Assembly (NCBI GenBank): GCA_004028795.1
Contig: SAIW01000014.1
Span: forward strand, 1 to 54,398
Length of the DNA stretch: 54,398 bases
DNA from: Chitinophagaceae bacterium
Lineage (GTDB): Bacteria; Bacteroidota; Bacteroidia; Chitinophagales; Chitinophagaceae
Direction of reading: 5' to 3'
The translations under genes were made by a program, and so were the position numbers. The notes under the pieces are model-generated. The model saw nothing but the letters and a program-made list of their open reading frames with translations. It did no database searches and was not told where the DNA came from. Below, piece after piece: positions 8,091 through 16,680 of this stretch (the first letter of the stretch is position 1; every line of letters starts with the position of its first letter).

Positions 8091-9278
8091 TTGATAGAAA
8101 AAAATCAGAAATTAAATAACGAAGAAAACTGTGTATTGGTTGGTGTTGTTCAGAAAGAGCAAACAGAAACACAGGTATTGGAATACTTAGATGAATTGGC
8201 ATTTTTAGCAGATACCGCAGGAACACATGCAGTAAAAACATTCACACAAAAACTGCAACATCCCGATAGCAAAACTTTTGTAGGAAAAGGAAAGCTGGAA
8301 GAAATAAAAAACTATGTACAAACAAAAAACATTGGTCTGGTAATTTTTGATGATGAATTAACAGGCTCTCAAATTTCCAACATAGAAAAAGAATTAAACG
8401 TTACTACTATTGACAGGAGCGATTTAATCTTAGACATTTTTGCCCGCCGTGCCAGAACTGCACAAGCCAAAGTACAGGTTGAACTGGCTCAATACCAATA
8501 TTTATTGCCCCGCTTAAAAGGTATGTGGAAACACTTGGAAAGGCAGGGTGGTGGTATCGGTACACGCGGACCGGGAGAAACGGAAATAGAAACAGACCGT
8601 CGTATTGTAAAAGATAAAATTTCCTTACTCAGAAAAAAATTAGCGGAGATTGATAAACAATCATTCACACAAAGAAAAGACAGGGGCGAATTTATAAGAG
8701 TTTCATTAGTGGGTTATACCAATGTTGGTAAAAGCACTATTATGAACTTATTAAGTAAAAGTGATGTATTTGCAGAAAATAAACTCTTTGCAACATTAGA
8801 TACCACTACACGTAAAGTTGTTTTTGAAAATACACCATTTTTATTAAGTGATACAGTGGGCTTCATAAGAAAACTGCCACACCATTTAGTGGAGAGTTTT
8901 AAAAGCACGTTAGACGAAGTAAGAGAAGCCGATATTTTATTGCATGTAGTTGATATTGCTCATCCGCAGCATGAAGAACACATTGGTACAGTTAATAAAA
9001 CACTGCAGGAATTAAAGGCATTCGATAAACCTGTACTAACTGTTTTTAATAAAATGGATTTATATGAAGAAAAGAATTTTGACAGTTGGCTGGAAGATGA
9101 AGTAAAAGAAGACATTTTACGAGAACTGAAAGAAAAATGGGAAAACAATACCGAAGGCAATTGCATATTTGTTTCAGCACTGGAACGAAAAAATATTGAT
9201 GGCTTAAGAAATTTTATTTTGAATAAGGTGAGAGAAATGTATCAGATACGCTACCCGTATAAAACAGTTTATTTTTAA
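8091..9278 (+). CDS. hflX: GTPase HflX
   Basis: A 395-residue HflX, the ribosome-associated GTPase that splits stalled or heat-damaged 70S ribosomes. The HflX-specific N-terminal domain covers about 1-195 with the glycine-rich linker RQGGGIGTRGPGETEIETDR (151-170). The Obg-type G domain follows: G1 GYTNVGKST (208-216), G2 threonines at 238-240, G3 DTVGF (254-258), G4 NKMD (320-323) and G5 SALE near 358. The most plausible start is TTG at 8091 (MIEKNQKLNN); no in-frame ATG precedes the conserved VLVGVV strand. It stands between a strong terminator and the Rieske gene. Confidence 0.95.
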   Translation: MIEKNQKLNNEENCVLVGVVQKEQTETQVLEYLDELAFLADTAGTHAVKTFTQKLQHPDSKTFVGKGKLEEIKNYVQTKNIGLVIFDDELTGSQISNIEKELNVTTIDRSDLILDIFARRARTAQAKVQVELAQYQYLLPRLKGMWKHLERQGGGIGTRGPGETEIETDRRIVKDKISLLRKKLAEIDKQSFTQRKDRGEFIRVSLVGYTNVGKSTIMNLLSKSDVFAENKLFATLDTTTRKVVFENTPFLLSDTVGFIRKLPHHLVESFKSTLDEVREADILLHVVDIAHPQHEEHIGTVNKTLQELKAFDKPVLTVFNKMDLYEEKNFDSWLEDEVKEDILRELKEKWENNTEGNCIFVSALERKNIDGLRNFILNKVREMYQIRYPYKTVYF

Positions 9279-9360
9279 TTTCCATAACACCAATTAAAAG
9301 GAATTACGCGAATTGAAAAATGAATTAATTAGTGTAATTGGTAGAAATTCGTGTAATCAA

Positions 9361-9717
9361 ATGAACAAAAAATATAACTGGTATAAACTTACAGATAATG
9401 AAGCTTTATTGCAATGGCAAAGCAATAATATGTGTGTAGTGGAAGCAAATAATAAAAAAATTACCATAGCTAAACACAATAATCAGCTCTTTGCATTTGC
9501 ACATAAATGCCCGCATGCAAGTGGAGTAATGGCTGATGGTTTTATTGATGCTTTAGGTAATGTAGCTTGCCCATTGCACCGTTATAAATTCAGCTTACAA
9601 AACGGAAGAAATGTTACCGGTGAAGGCTATTTTTTAAAAACTTATCCCATAGAACAACGGGAAGATGGCGTGTATATCGGATTTGCAGAAGGCGGCTTTT
9701 TTTCTTTCTTTCAATAA
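9361..9717 (+). CDS. Small Rieske [2Fe-2S] protein
   Basis: A 118-residue protein from ATG 9361. A TTG 48 bases upstream would extend it by 16 residues without similarity to the family. The two Rieske cluster boxes are present: C50-P-H52 and C70-P-L-H73, giving two Cys and two His ligands. It has no signal peptide and no attached catalytic domain, so it resembles the small cytoplasmic Rieske ferredoxins and nitrite-reductase small-subunit-like proteins of Bacteroidota. An electron-transfer role is likely; its partner is unknown. It lies 82 bases after hflX. Confidence 0.85.
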   Translation: MNKKYNWYKLTDNEALLQWQSNNMCVVEANNKKITIAKHNNQLFAFAHKCPHASGVMADGFIDALGNVACPLHRYKFSLQNGRNVTGEGYFLKTYPIEQREDGVYIGFAEGGFFSFFQ

Positions 9718-9729
9718 GTCCAAAAATTT

Positions 9730-9761
9730 TTTGTTCACAAACCTACCCAACCCTATTTTTG
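9730..9761 (+). promoter_or_regulatory. Promoter of tRNA-Asn
   Basis: TTTG at 9730-9733 and TATTTTTG at 9754-9761 form a -33/-7 pair with a 20-base spacer and fit the Bacteroidota consensus well. The tRNA begins 24 bases downstream. Confidence 0.65.
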
Positions 9762-9784
9762 CAGCCCCGTAAGGGAAACAGAAT

Positions 9785-9858
9785 TCCTCAATAGCTCAGT
9801 TGGTTAGAGCATCTGACTGTTAATCAGAGGGTCTCAGGTTCAAGTCCTGATTGAGGAG
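9785..9858 (+). tRNA. tRNA-Asn (GTT)
   Basis: A 74-nt cloverleaf: acceptor TCCTCAA/TTGAGGA, D arm GCTC/GAGC, anticodon stem TCTGA/TCAGA with loop CTGTTAA (anticodon GTT), a normal T loop TTCAAGT, and discriminator G. CCA is not encoded. Confidence 0.95.
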
Positions 9859-9860
9859 CG

Positions 9861-9890
9861 AAAGCCGTAACATTGTGTTGCGGCTTTTTT
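9861..9890 (+). terminator. Intrinsic terminator of tRNA-Asn
   Basis: AAAGCCGTAAC (9861-9871) pairs with GTTGCGGCTTT (9877-9887) around a 5-nt loop, and a T run follows. It starts two bases after the tRNA discriminator. Confidence 0.88.
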
Positions 9891-10040
9891 ATTTTCAAAC
9901 ATACACTACAGGATAGTTTAAAATAATCATCAATCTTAATTTTGAGTAACATGCTTGCTTATGAAACAGCTTATTGCTTTTCTTCATTTTCATTGCATCT
10001 TCAACCTCATTGTTTCTTTAAAATTAATTAACTAAGCTAT

Positions 10041-12776
10041 ATGAAAAGAAAAGCCTTTGCTTTTGTAACAGTTCTATTAGTAGCTGCTCAATTGGCAACA
10101 GCTCAATTAACAGTTGATAATTTACGCTTAGAAAATCTTAGCAACCCAATTGGTGTTGATATTAAGCAACCTGCTTTCAGTTGGCAACTGCATTCCAATC
10201 AATACAATGTTTTGCAAACTGCTTACGAAATAAAAGTGGCAACAAGTGCAGAAGCATTAACTAAAAACAAAAATGTTTGGTCGTCAGGTAAAATAAATTC
10301 AGACCAATCCATTCATATTATTTATAATGGCAATACATTATCATCTAATCAAAAATATTACTGGCAGGTAAAAATTTGGGATAATAAAGGCAATGAATCT
10401 AAATGGAGTGAAGTAGCTTATTGGCAAATGGGTTTATTGCAATCAACAGATTGGAAAGCATCTTGGATTGTACCCGGCTATCAGGAAGACAGCAGCTTTG
10501 CATCTCCATTATTCCGTAAAGAATTCAGTAACAACAAAAAAATAAAATCTGCCACAGCATACATTACTGCACATGGTTTATATGAAGCACAATTAAACGG
10601 ACAAAGAATCGGCGATGCATATTTAACACCGGGTTGGACGAGTTATAACAAACACTTACAATACCAAACTTATGATGTAACCAATTTATTAAAAGGTGGT
10701 AACAATGCAATTGCTGTAACATTAGGCGATGGATGGTACAGAGGTAATTTTTCATTCGACCATAAAAGAAATATTTATGGAAATGATATTGCCTTGCTTT
10801 TTCAATTAAATATTGTTTATACTGATGGAACAACTGCCAATATTCTTTCTGATAACAGTTGGAAATCAGCAACAGGTGCCATACGTTCTAATGGTATATA
10901 CTTAGGTGAAACGATTGATGCAAGACAGGAAAAAAATGGCTGGAATTTAGCAGGATATAATGATGCTGATTGGAGCAATGTAAAAACAGAAGACTTTTCA
11001 AAAAATGTGTTGACAGCAAATTATAATGAACCTATTAAAAAGCATGAAACCTTTCAACCGACAAAAATTATTACAACGCCTAAAGGAGAAAAAGTAATTG
11101 ACTTCGGACAAAACTTAGTTGGTTGGGTTAAATTAAAAGTGAAAGGAAATCCTGGGGATACTATAAAAGTTTTTCATGCAGAAGTATTAGATAAACAAGG
11201 GAATTTTTATACAGAAAATCTTCGCGGAGCAAAAGCAGAAGGCATTTATATTTTGAAAGGAAACCTAGAAGAAACATTTGAACCACATTTTACTTTTTTT
11301 GGATTTCGCTATATAAAATTAGAAGGTTATAAAACTGAATTAAAGCTTGAAAATATTACGGCTATCGCATTGTATTCTGATATGAAACAAACAGGCACAT
11401 TCACTTCATCAGATTCATTAATCAATCAACTGCAACACAATATTGAATGGGGTTTAAGAGGGAATTTTTTAGATGTGCCAACTGATTGTCCGCAAAGAGA
11501 TGAACGTATGGGTTGGACAGGTGATGCACAGGCATTCTTTCGTACAGCAACTTTTTTACGTGGCGTAAATAACTTCTTTACCAAATGGTTAAAAGATTTA
11601 TCGGCAGACCAACTCTCTAACGGAAGTGTACCGCATGTTATACCAAATCCATTAGGAGATAAGGGTTGGGCTGCGGGCGGAAGTGCAGGCTGGGCCGATG
11701 TTTCAACGATTATACCATGGACAATGTATGAAGTGTATGGCGATAAACGCATTTTAGAAAATCAATATGAAAGCATGAAAGCCTGGGTTAATTACATGCA
11801 ATCTAAAAGCACCAATTATTTATGGAATAAAGGCAGTCATTTTGGTGATTGGCTATTTTACACAATGGCAGATGATAATGATGGTAAAGCTGCTATTACC
11901 AATAAATACTTAATTGCTCAATGCTTCTATGCACATTCAACACAATTATTAATTAATGCAGCAAAAGAATTAGGCAAAACAAACGATATAGCAACTTATA
12001 CGGCACTACTTCAAAAAATTAAAGAAGCTTTCTTAAAAGAATACACAACACCTAATGGTGCAACTATGAGCAACACACAAACATCTTATGTGTTGGCATT
12101 ACATTTTGATATGTTACCTGAAAATTTGCGTAAACAAGCTGCTGAAAGATTGGTCGATAATATTAAACAATACAATAATCATTTAACAACAGGTTTCTTA
12201 GGTACACCTTATTTATGCCATGTGTTAAGCAGGTTTGGTTATACAGATGTTGCTTATACATTGTTACAGCAGAAAACATATCCATCATGGTTATACCCTG
12301 TAACAAAAGGTGCAACAACTATTTGGGAACGTTGGGATGGAATACGTACCAATGGCGACTTTCAGGCAACAAGTATGAATTCATTTAATCATTATGCTTA
12401 TGGTGCAATCGGTGATTGGATGTACAGAGTAATGGTTGGACTTGATATTGAAGATAATAGTGTAGGCTATAAAAAAATACGTATCTATCCTCATATCAGC
12501 AATCAATTCAAATACGCTTCTGCATCTTATGAAACACTTTATGGAAAATTAAGTTCCGGTTGGAAAATACAGGATGGAAAAATTATCATTACAGTAGAAG
12601 TACCTGACAATACAACTGCAACTGTTTATCTTCCTTCAATAGATATCAATGCAATAACAGAAAGCAACCAACAAATAACTTCAAATAAAAATATTGAAGT
12701 GGTTGGAAAAGAAAACAATTGCACTATTATTAAAGTTGGTTCAGGTAAATATGAATTCAGTATTAAATCAAATTAA
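10041..12776 (+). CDS. Family GH78 alpha-L-rhamnosidase, exported
   Basis: A 911-residue glycoside hydrolase that should release alpha-L-rhamnose from plant or bacterial glycans. Residues 1-21 are a signal peptide (ends ATA, then Q). A fibronectin-like N-terminal module (about 25-135) and carbohydrate-binding-like beta domains precede the (alpha/alpha)6 barrel. In the barrel the conserved DVPTDCPQRDERMGWTGDAQ motif is at 478-497 and holds the acidic residues of the active site; the second conserved site is IWERWDG at about 761-767. A C-terminal beta-sandwich ends without a T9SS domain, so the enzyme is probably periplasmic or membrane-anchored by other means. The length fits the family. It stands alone, with no SusC/SusD pair in view. 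Confidence 0.93.
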   Translation: MKRKAFAFVTVLLVAAQLATAQLTVDNLRLENLSNPIGVDIKQPAFSWQLHSNQYNVLQTAYEIKVATSAEALTKNKNVWSSGKINSDQSIHIIYNGNTLSSNQKYYWQVKIWDNKGNESKWSEVAYWQMGLLQSTDWKASWIVPGYQEDSSFASPLFRKEFSNNKKIKSATAYITAHGLYEAQLNGQRIGDAYLTPGWTSYNKHLQYQTYDVTNLLKGGNNAIAVTLGDGWYRGNFSFDHKRNIYGNDIALLFQLNIVYTDGTTANILSDNSWKSATGAIRSNGIYLGETIDARQEKNGWNLAGYNDADWSNVKTEDFSKNVLTANYNEPIKKHETFQPTKIITTPKGEKVIDFGQNLVGWVKLKVKGNPGDTIKVFHAEVLDKQGNFYTENLRGAKAEGIYILKGNLEETFEPHFTFFGFRYIKLEGYKTELKLENITAIALYSDMKQTGTFTSSDSLINQLQHNIEWGLRGNFLDVPTDCPQRDERMGWTGDAQAFFRTATFLRGVNNFFTKWLKDLSADQLSNGSVPHVIPNPLGDKGWAAGGSAGWADVSTIIPWTMYEVYGDKRILENQYESMKAWVNYMQSKSTNYLWNKGSHFGDWLFYTMADDNDGKAAITNKYLIAQCFYAHSTQLLINAAKELGKTNDIATYTALLQKIKEAFLKEYTTPNGATMSNTQTSYVLALHFDMLPENLRKQAAERLVDNIKQYNNHLTTGFLGTPYLCHVLSRFGYTDVAYTLLQQKTYPSWLYPVTKGATTIWERWDGIRTNGDFQATSMNSFNHYAYGAIGDWMYRVMVGLDIEDNSVGYKKIRIYPHISNQFKYASASYETLYGKLSSGWKIQDGKIIITVEVPDNTTATVYLPSIDINAITESNQQITSNKNIEVVGKENNCTIIKVGSGKYEFSIKSN

Positions 12777-12861
12777 TTGAAATCCTACACATTTTTCATA
12801 CCTCTCTGCAACCAATTTTCTTTAGAATAGTATGCATGTTTATTAATGGTATGGATAGCTA

Positions 12862-12890
12862 AAGCCGTAATAAATGTTACGGCTTCTATT
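12862..12890. terminator. Terminator hairpin between rhamnosidase and GNAT genes
   Basis: AAGCCGTAA (12862-12870) pairs with TTACGGCTT (12877-12885). A T-rich tract on the plus strand follows, overlapping the stop of the convergent GNAT gene. The stem shares its AAAGCCGTAA sequence with the tRNA-Asn terminator. Confidence 0.65.
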
Positions 12891-13440
12891 TTTTATTCCA
12901 ATTCCATAGTACAATATGCCAACAACTACCGCCATACTGTAAAGTACCTATGATTTCAAAACCTGATTTTAAATGTGCTTGAATTGATCTTGGGTTACTT
13001 TCATCTACATCAGTCAAACAATACAAATATTTGTGCGATAATTCTTCTTTAAAAAATGAATATAATTTCTGAGCCAAGCCCTTACCTCTAAACTTCTTAG
13101 CAACACATAACTGACCAACTACGACATAGTTTATCTGGCTTAATAAAACGTTGTTATAAGATAGTTTATCAATCTCATTAAATAAATCATCAAGCAGTAA
13201 GTGTTTACCTTTTATTTCTTTTGTTGTTACTAATGCATATCCCACAATCTCATTTTCCACTTTAGCTATAACAGAGGGTTCTATCGCATTCATATATTCT
13301 AAAAATTCAACTGAGTATTCTGCAGTAACAAAACCTTCTTCTTTTCTTTCGCTTTCTTTTAATGTTGATTTTAAATTTTCATTTTGCAGTTTTTTTATAC
13401 CTGTAATTTCATTGCTTTCGCTAACTCTTTTAATAATCAT
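12886..13440 (-). CDS. GNAT-family N-acetyltransferase
   Basis: A 184-residue protein with the GNAT fold. The acetyl-CoA loop of motif A is visible as VVVGQLCVAKKFRGKGLAQK (about 106-125; RGKGLA replaces R-x-x-G-x-G/A). The C-terminal DESNPRSIQAHLKSGFEIIG is the usual motif B segment for small-molecule acetyltransferases. The substrate is unknown. It is convergent with the rhamnosidase gene and shares the hairpin at its 3' end. Confidence 0.85.
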   Translation of the reverse strand: MIIKRVSESNEITGIKKLQNENLKSTLKESERKEEGFVTAEYSVEFLEYMNAIEPSVIAKVENEIVGYALVTTKEIKGKHLLLDDLFNEIDKLSYNNVLLSQINYVVVGQLCVAKKFRGKGLAQKLYSFFKEELSHKYLYCLTDVDESNPRSIQAHLKSGFEIIGTLQYGGSCWHIVLWNWNKK

Positions 13441-13715
13441 TTTAAAACTTAATTAGTATAATTAGTTCAATTTATAAAACTATTTTTTGCATAACCTTTA
13501 ATAATTTCAATAAGCCTAAAATAGTTTAGTATAAACATTAATTCCTTTGAAAGATAAATAAATTGTGAAAACCAATTCCTGCTTCTATATTTACAACCAC
13601 AATTCATCGCATATGAAAATCTAAGCAGGGCTTAGTACCTTTTATCAGCCCTCAATTTATTCTTGTTTGCAAGCATTCTTCTGCTTGTTATTATTTCATT
13701 TTAATTTTATCAATA

Positions 13716-15107
13716 ATGTCTTATTCCAATAAGTTACATACTATTTTATCTTTTTTAAAAGAATCTTTCAGCAGCGAGCATAAAGATTTTACAACAGGCA
13801 GTTTACGTAAGGCCATTTTTTTATTAGCCATACCCATGATGATTGAAATGGTGGCAGAAAGCGTTTTTGCTTTGGTTGATATTTTCTTTGTTAGCCAGTT
13901 AGGCCCTAAAGCAATAGCCACTGTTGGTTTAACTGAAGGCGTAATGGCTATTATTTATTCCATTGCATTTGGTTTGGGAATGGCAATTACAGCCATGGTT
14001 GCAAGAAGAGTGGGCGAAAAAAATTATGATGCTGCTTCTAAAGCAGGGGCACAAAGTATAATGCTGGCAATTACACTAAGCATTGTTATAGGAGCTTGCG
14101 GATTTTTCTTTCCGAAAAACATTTTATTGTTAATGGGTGCATCGAAGGAAACAACAGCATACGGTTTCATCTTCACTAAAATATTAATATCGGGTAATGT
14201 TGTTATTATGTTGATTCATTTAATGAACGGTATTTTTCGGGGTGCTGGCGATGCAGCTATTGCTATGAAAAGTTTATTGCTTGCCAATATTTGTAACATA
14301 ATTTTTTGTCCCTTATTTATTAAAGTATTTGGTTTAGGCATACAAGGTGCAGCTATTGCAACTACTACAGGCAGGGCAATAGGTGTATGTTTTCAACTCT
14401 ATCAATTATTAAAGGGCAAAGGCATTATAAAAATGTATTTAAAATATTTTTTGCCTGATGTTGCAATTTTAAAAGCTTTATTAAGTGTTGCCGTTACTGC
14501 TACTTTACAATTTATTGTTGCTTCGGCAAGCTGGATTGCTATGGCAAGAATTATGGCAGGCTTTGGTGATAAAGCAGTTTCGGGCTATACTATTGCCATA
14601 AGGTTATTAGTATTTTTTATAATGCCTGCATTTGGCTTAAGCAATGCAGCAGCAACATTGGTAGGGCAAAATTTAGGAGCCAAACAACCCGACCGTGCAG
14701 AACAAAGCGTTTGGAAAGTAACCAAGTATAATGCAGTATTTATGGCGGCAGTTTCAGTTTTCTTCTTATTATTTGCTGAATTTTTTGTTGCATTTATTAC
14801 AGATGATGTTGAAGCTATTGCAATCGGTGTTAAAGCATTACGCATTATAAGTTTAGGCTATATTTTCTTTGGTGTGGGTATGGTAATGATGAATGCCTTT
14901 AATGGTGCAGGAGATAGTAAAACACCAACATGGATTCATTTGTTTTGGTTTTGGGTATTTCAGATTCCGTTGGCATATTTAGCAGCGGTAGTGCTTAATT
15001 GGGGGCCAAAAGGTGTTTTTATTGCCATAGTGGTAACAGAAACATTGGTAACTATTACTTCTCTCATATTATTTAAAAGAGGTAAATGGAAGTTGGTGAA
15101 GATTTAG
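13716..15107 (+). CDS. MATE-family multidrug/metabolite exporter
   Basis: A 463-residue inner-membrane protein with twelve predicted helices in two homologous halves. The MATE signs are FLLAIPMMIEMVAESVFALV near the start, the GLGMAITAMVARRVGEKNYD loop, the mid-protein FFIMPAFGLSNAAATLVGQN and the paired GAGDSKTP. Such proteins export cationic drugs or metabolites by H+ or Na+ antiport. The soluble N-terminal 28 residues are longer than usual. The gene lies 34 bases before the M28 peptidase gene and may share its transcript. The 275 bases upstream (13441-13715) show no gene or clear promoter. Confidence 0.92.
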   Translation: MSYSNKLHTILSFLKESFSSEHKDFTTGSLRKAIFLLAIPMMIEMVAESVFALVDIFFVSQLGPKAIATVGLTEGVMAIIYSIAFGLGMAITAMVARRVGEKNYDAASKAGAQSIMLAITLSIVIGACGFFFPKNILLLMGASKETTAYGFIFTKILISGNVVIMLIHLMNGIFRGAGDAAIAMKSLLLANICNIIFCPLFIKVFGLGIQGAAIATTTGRAIGVCFQLYQLLKGKGIIKMYLKYFLPDVAILKALLSVAVTATLQFIVASASWIAMARIMAGFGDKAVSGYTIAIRLLVFFIMPAFGLSNAAATLVGQNLGAKQPDRAEQSVWKVTKYNAVFMAAVSVFFLLFAEFFVAFITDDVEAIAIGVKALRIISLGYIFFGVGMVMMNAFNGAGDSKTPTWIHLFWFWVFQIPLAYLAAVVLNWGPKGVFIAIVVTETLVTITSLILFKRGKWKLVKI

Positions 15108-15140
15108 ATTGTATTTTCATACCGCATAAAAATTAACTTC

Positions 15141-16610
15141 ATGAGAAAAAGTTTATTACTCTTTGTTGCAGCATTTGTTCATTTAGTTGTAAATGCTCAA
15201 ACAGCTAACCCGCCTGCATTGCAGGTTATTCAGTTATCAGATTTAAAAGCCGATATGTATGCATTGGCTGATGCACATTTCAAAGGCCGTTCATCAGGAA
15301 CCTTAGATGAATTAAAAGCATCTGCATGGCTGGCAGAAAAATACAGAAGCATCGGTTTATTACCTGCAGGAGATGATGGCACTTACCTGCAATTCTTTAC
15401 AATATGGCGTAACCATATTTCGGCTAATTCTTCTTTTTATATCAACGATAAAAAATTAGAGGTATGGAAAGATATTGCTGTGGCACAAATGGCTAATACT
15501 GCTTTAAATGCTCCTGTTGTTTTTGCAGGAAAAGGTTCAACCATTGATACCAATAATATTGATGTAAAAGGAAAAATAGTTGCCATAGAAGCAGATGCTG
15601 CGGGCATTAATTTGAATGTATCATTACCGGGCTGGCGGTATAACAGATATGTGTTAACTAAATACGGAACATCATTTATTAAAAGAGGTGCTGCTGCAAT
15701 CATTTTTATTGCAGATGCGGTTGCAGAAAAATACTGGGATGAGGCAGAAGAAAATTTTGTAAGAGGTACTTATGATATTGATAATGGCCCTAACGTAAAA
15801 GTAACTGCTACCGTTCCGGTTTTGTGGGTGCATCAATCGGCAAAAAATTTATTTACAGGCAATGTAAATTTTAAAGCAAATATTATTGTAGAGCAATATC
15901 CTTACCCTTCAGTAAATATTGTTGGATACATTAAAGGAACAGACCCTGTACTCTCAAAAGAATATGTTTTATACAGTGGTCATCAGGATGCACATGGCAT
16001 TCGCAATATTATTAACGGCGATAGTATTTATTATGGTGCTGATGATAACGCAAGTGTTGATGTGGCTATGTTGGCTGTTGCCAGAGCTTTCAAAAAGAAT
16101 CCGGGCAAACGTTCTGTGTTATTTGTAATTCAGGGTGCAGAAGAAAGAGGTTTGTTGGGTTCCCGTTATTATTCATCTCACCCCACTGTTCCTTTGAATA
16201 GTATTGTTGCCGTATTAAACGGAGATATGATTGGACGAAACAATACAGATAGTGCTGCCGTATTGGGTACACAATCGCCCCATAAAAACTCAACTGATTT
16301 AACCAATATGGTGATGGCTGCTAATAATGAAGGACCGAAATTTAAATTAGATACTTTGTATGATAAGCCAACCCATATAGAAGGATGGTATTTCCGCAGT
16401 GATCATTTGCCTTATGCAAGATTAGGCATACCTGCTTTAATGTTTACGAGTTTACTGCATGACGATTATCATACACCTATGGATAATGCTCAGAACATTA
16501 ATTATCCTAAATTAAAAAAGATGACGGAGTGGATGTACAGAACAGGTTGGAAAGTAGCCAATGCCGCTAAACGCCCCGCAACTGATGTCGGCTTTAAATT
16601 AGAAAGATAA
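15141..16610 (+). CDS. Exported M28-family zinc metallopeptidase
   Basis: A 489-residue peptidase. Residues 1-19 are a signal peptide (ends VNA, then Q). A PA-like insert domain covers about 100-260. The M28 co-catalytic zinc ligands are all visible: H281 (SGHQDAHG), bridging D301 (GADDNAS), catalytic and metal Glu pair E334-E335 (GAEERG), D362 (NGDMIGRN) and H444 (DDYHTPMD). It should act as an aminopeptidase or carboxypeptidase in the periplasm or outside the cell. There is no C-terminal T9SS domain. It follows the MATE gene closely and is bounded by a hairpin near 16660. Confidence 0.93.
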   Translation: MRKSLLLFVAAFVHLVVNAQTANPPALQVIQLSDLKADMYALADAHFKGRSSGTLDELKASAWLAEKYRSIGLLPAGDDGTYLQFFTIWRNHISANSSFYINDKKLEVWKDIAVAQMANTALNAPVVFAGKGSTIDTNNIDVKGKIVAIEADAAGINLNVSLPGWRYNRYVLTKYGTSFIKRGAAAIIFIADAVAEKYWDEAEENFVRGTYDIDNGPNVKVTATVPVLWVHQSAKNLFTGNVNFKANIIVEQYPYPSVNIVGYIKGTDPVLSKEYVLYSGHQDAHGIRNIINGDSIYYGADDNASVDVAMLAVARAFKKNPGKRSVLFVIQGAEERGLLGSRYYSSHPTVPLNSIVAVLNGDMIGRNNTDSAAVLGTQSPHKNSTDLTNMVMAANNEGPKFKLDTLYDKPTHIEGWYFRSDHLPYARLGIPALMFTSLLHDDYHTPMDNAQNINYPKLKKMTEWMYRTGWKVANAAKRPATDVGFKLER

Positions 16611-16657
16611 TTAATGTGTTATTATTGCAAGGAATGAAGCAATCTCCAATAATTGAT

Positions 16658-16680
16658 AAGGCAGCTTTTATGGCTGCCTT
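16658..16680. terminator. Hairpin between convergent M28 and T9SS protein genes
   Basis: AAGGCAGC (16658-16665) pairs with GCTGCCTT (16673-16680) around a 7-nt loop. The T tract is weak on both strands. The right arm touches the TAA of the minus-strand gene, so the hairpin may serve both convergent transcripts. Confidence 0.55.
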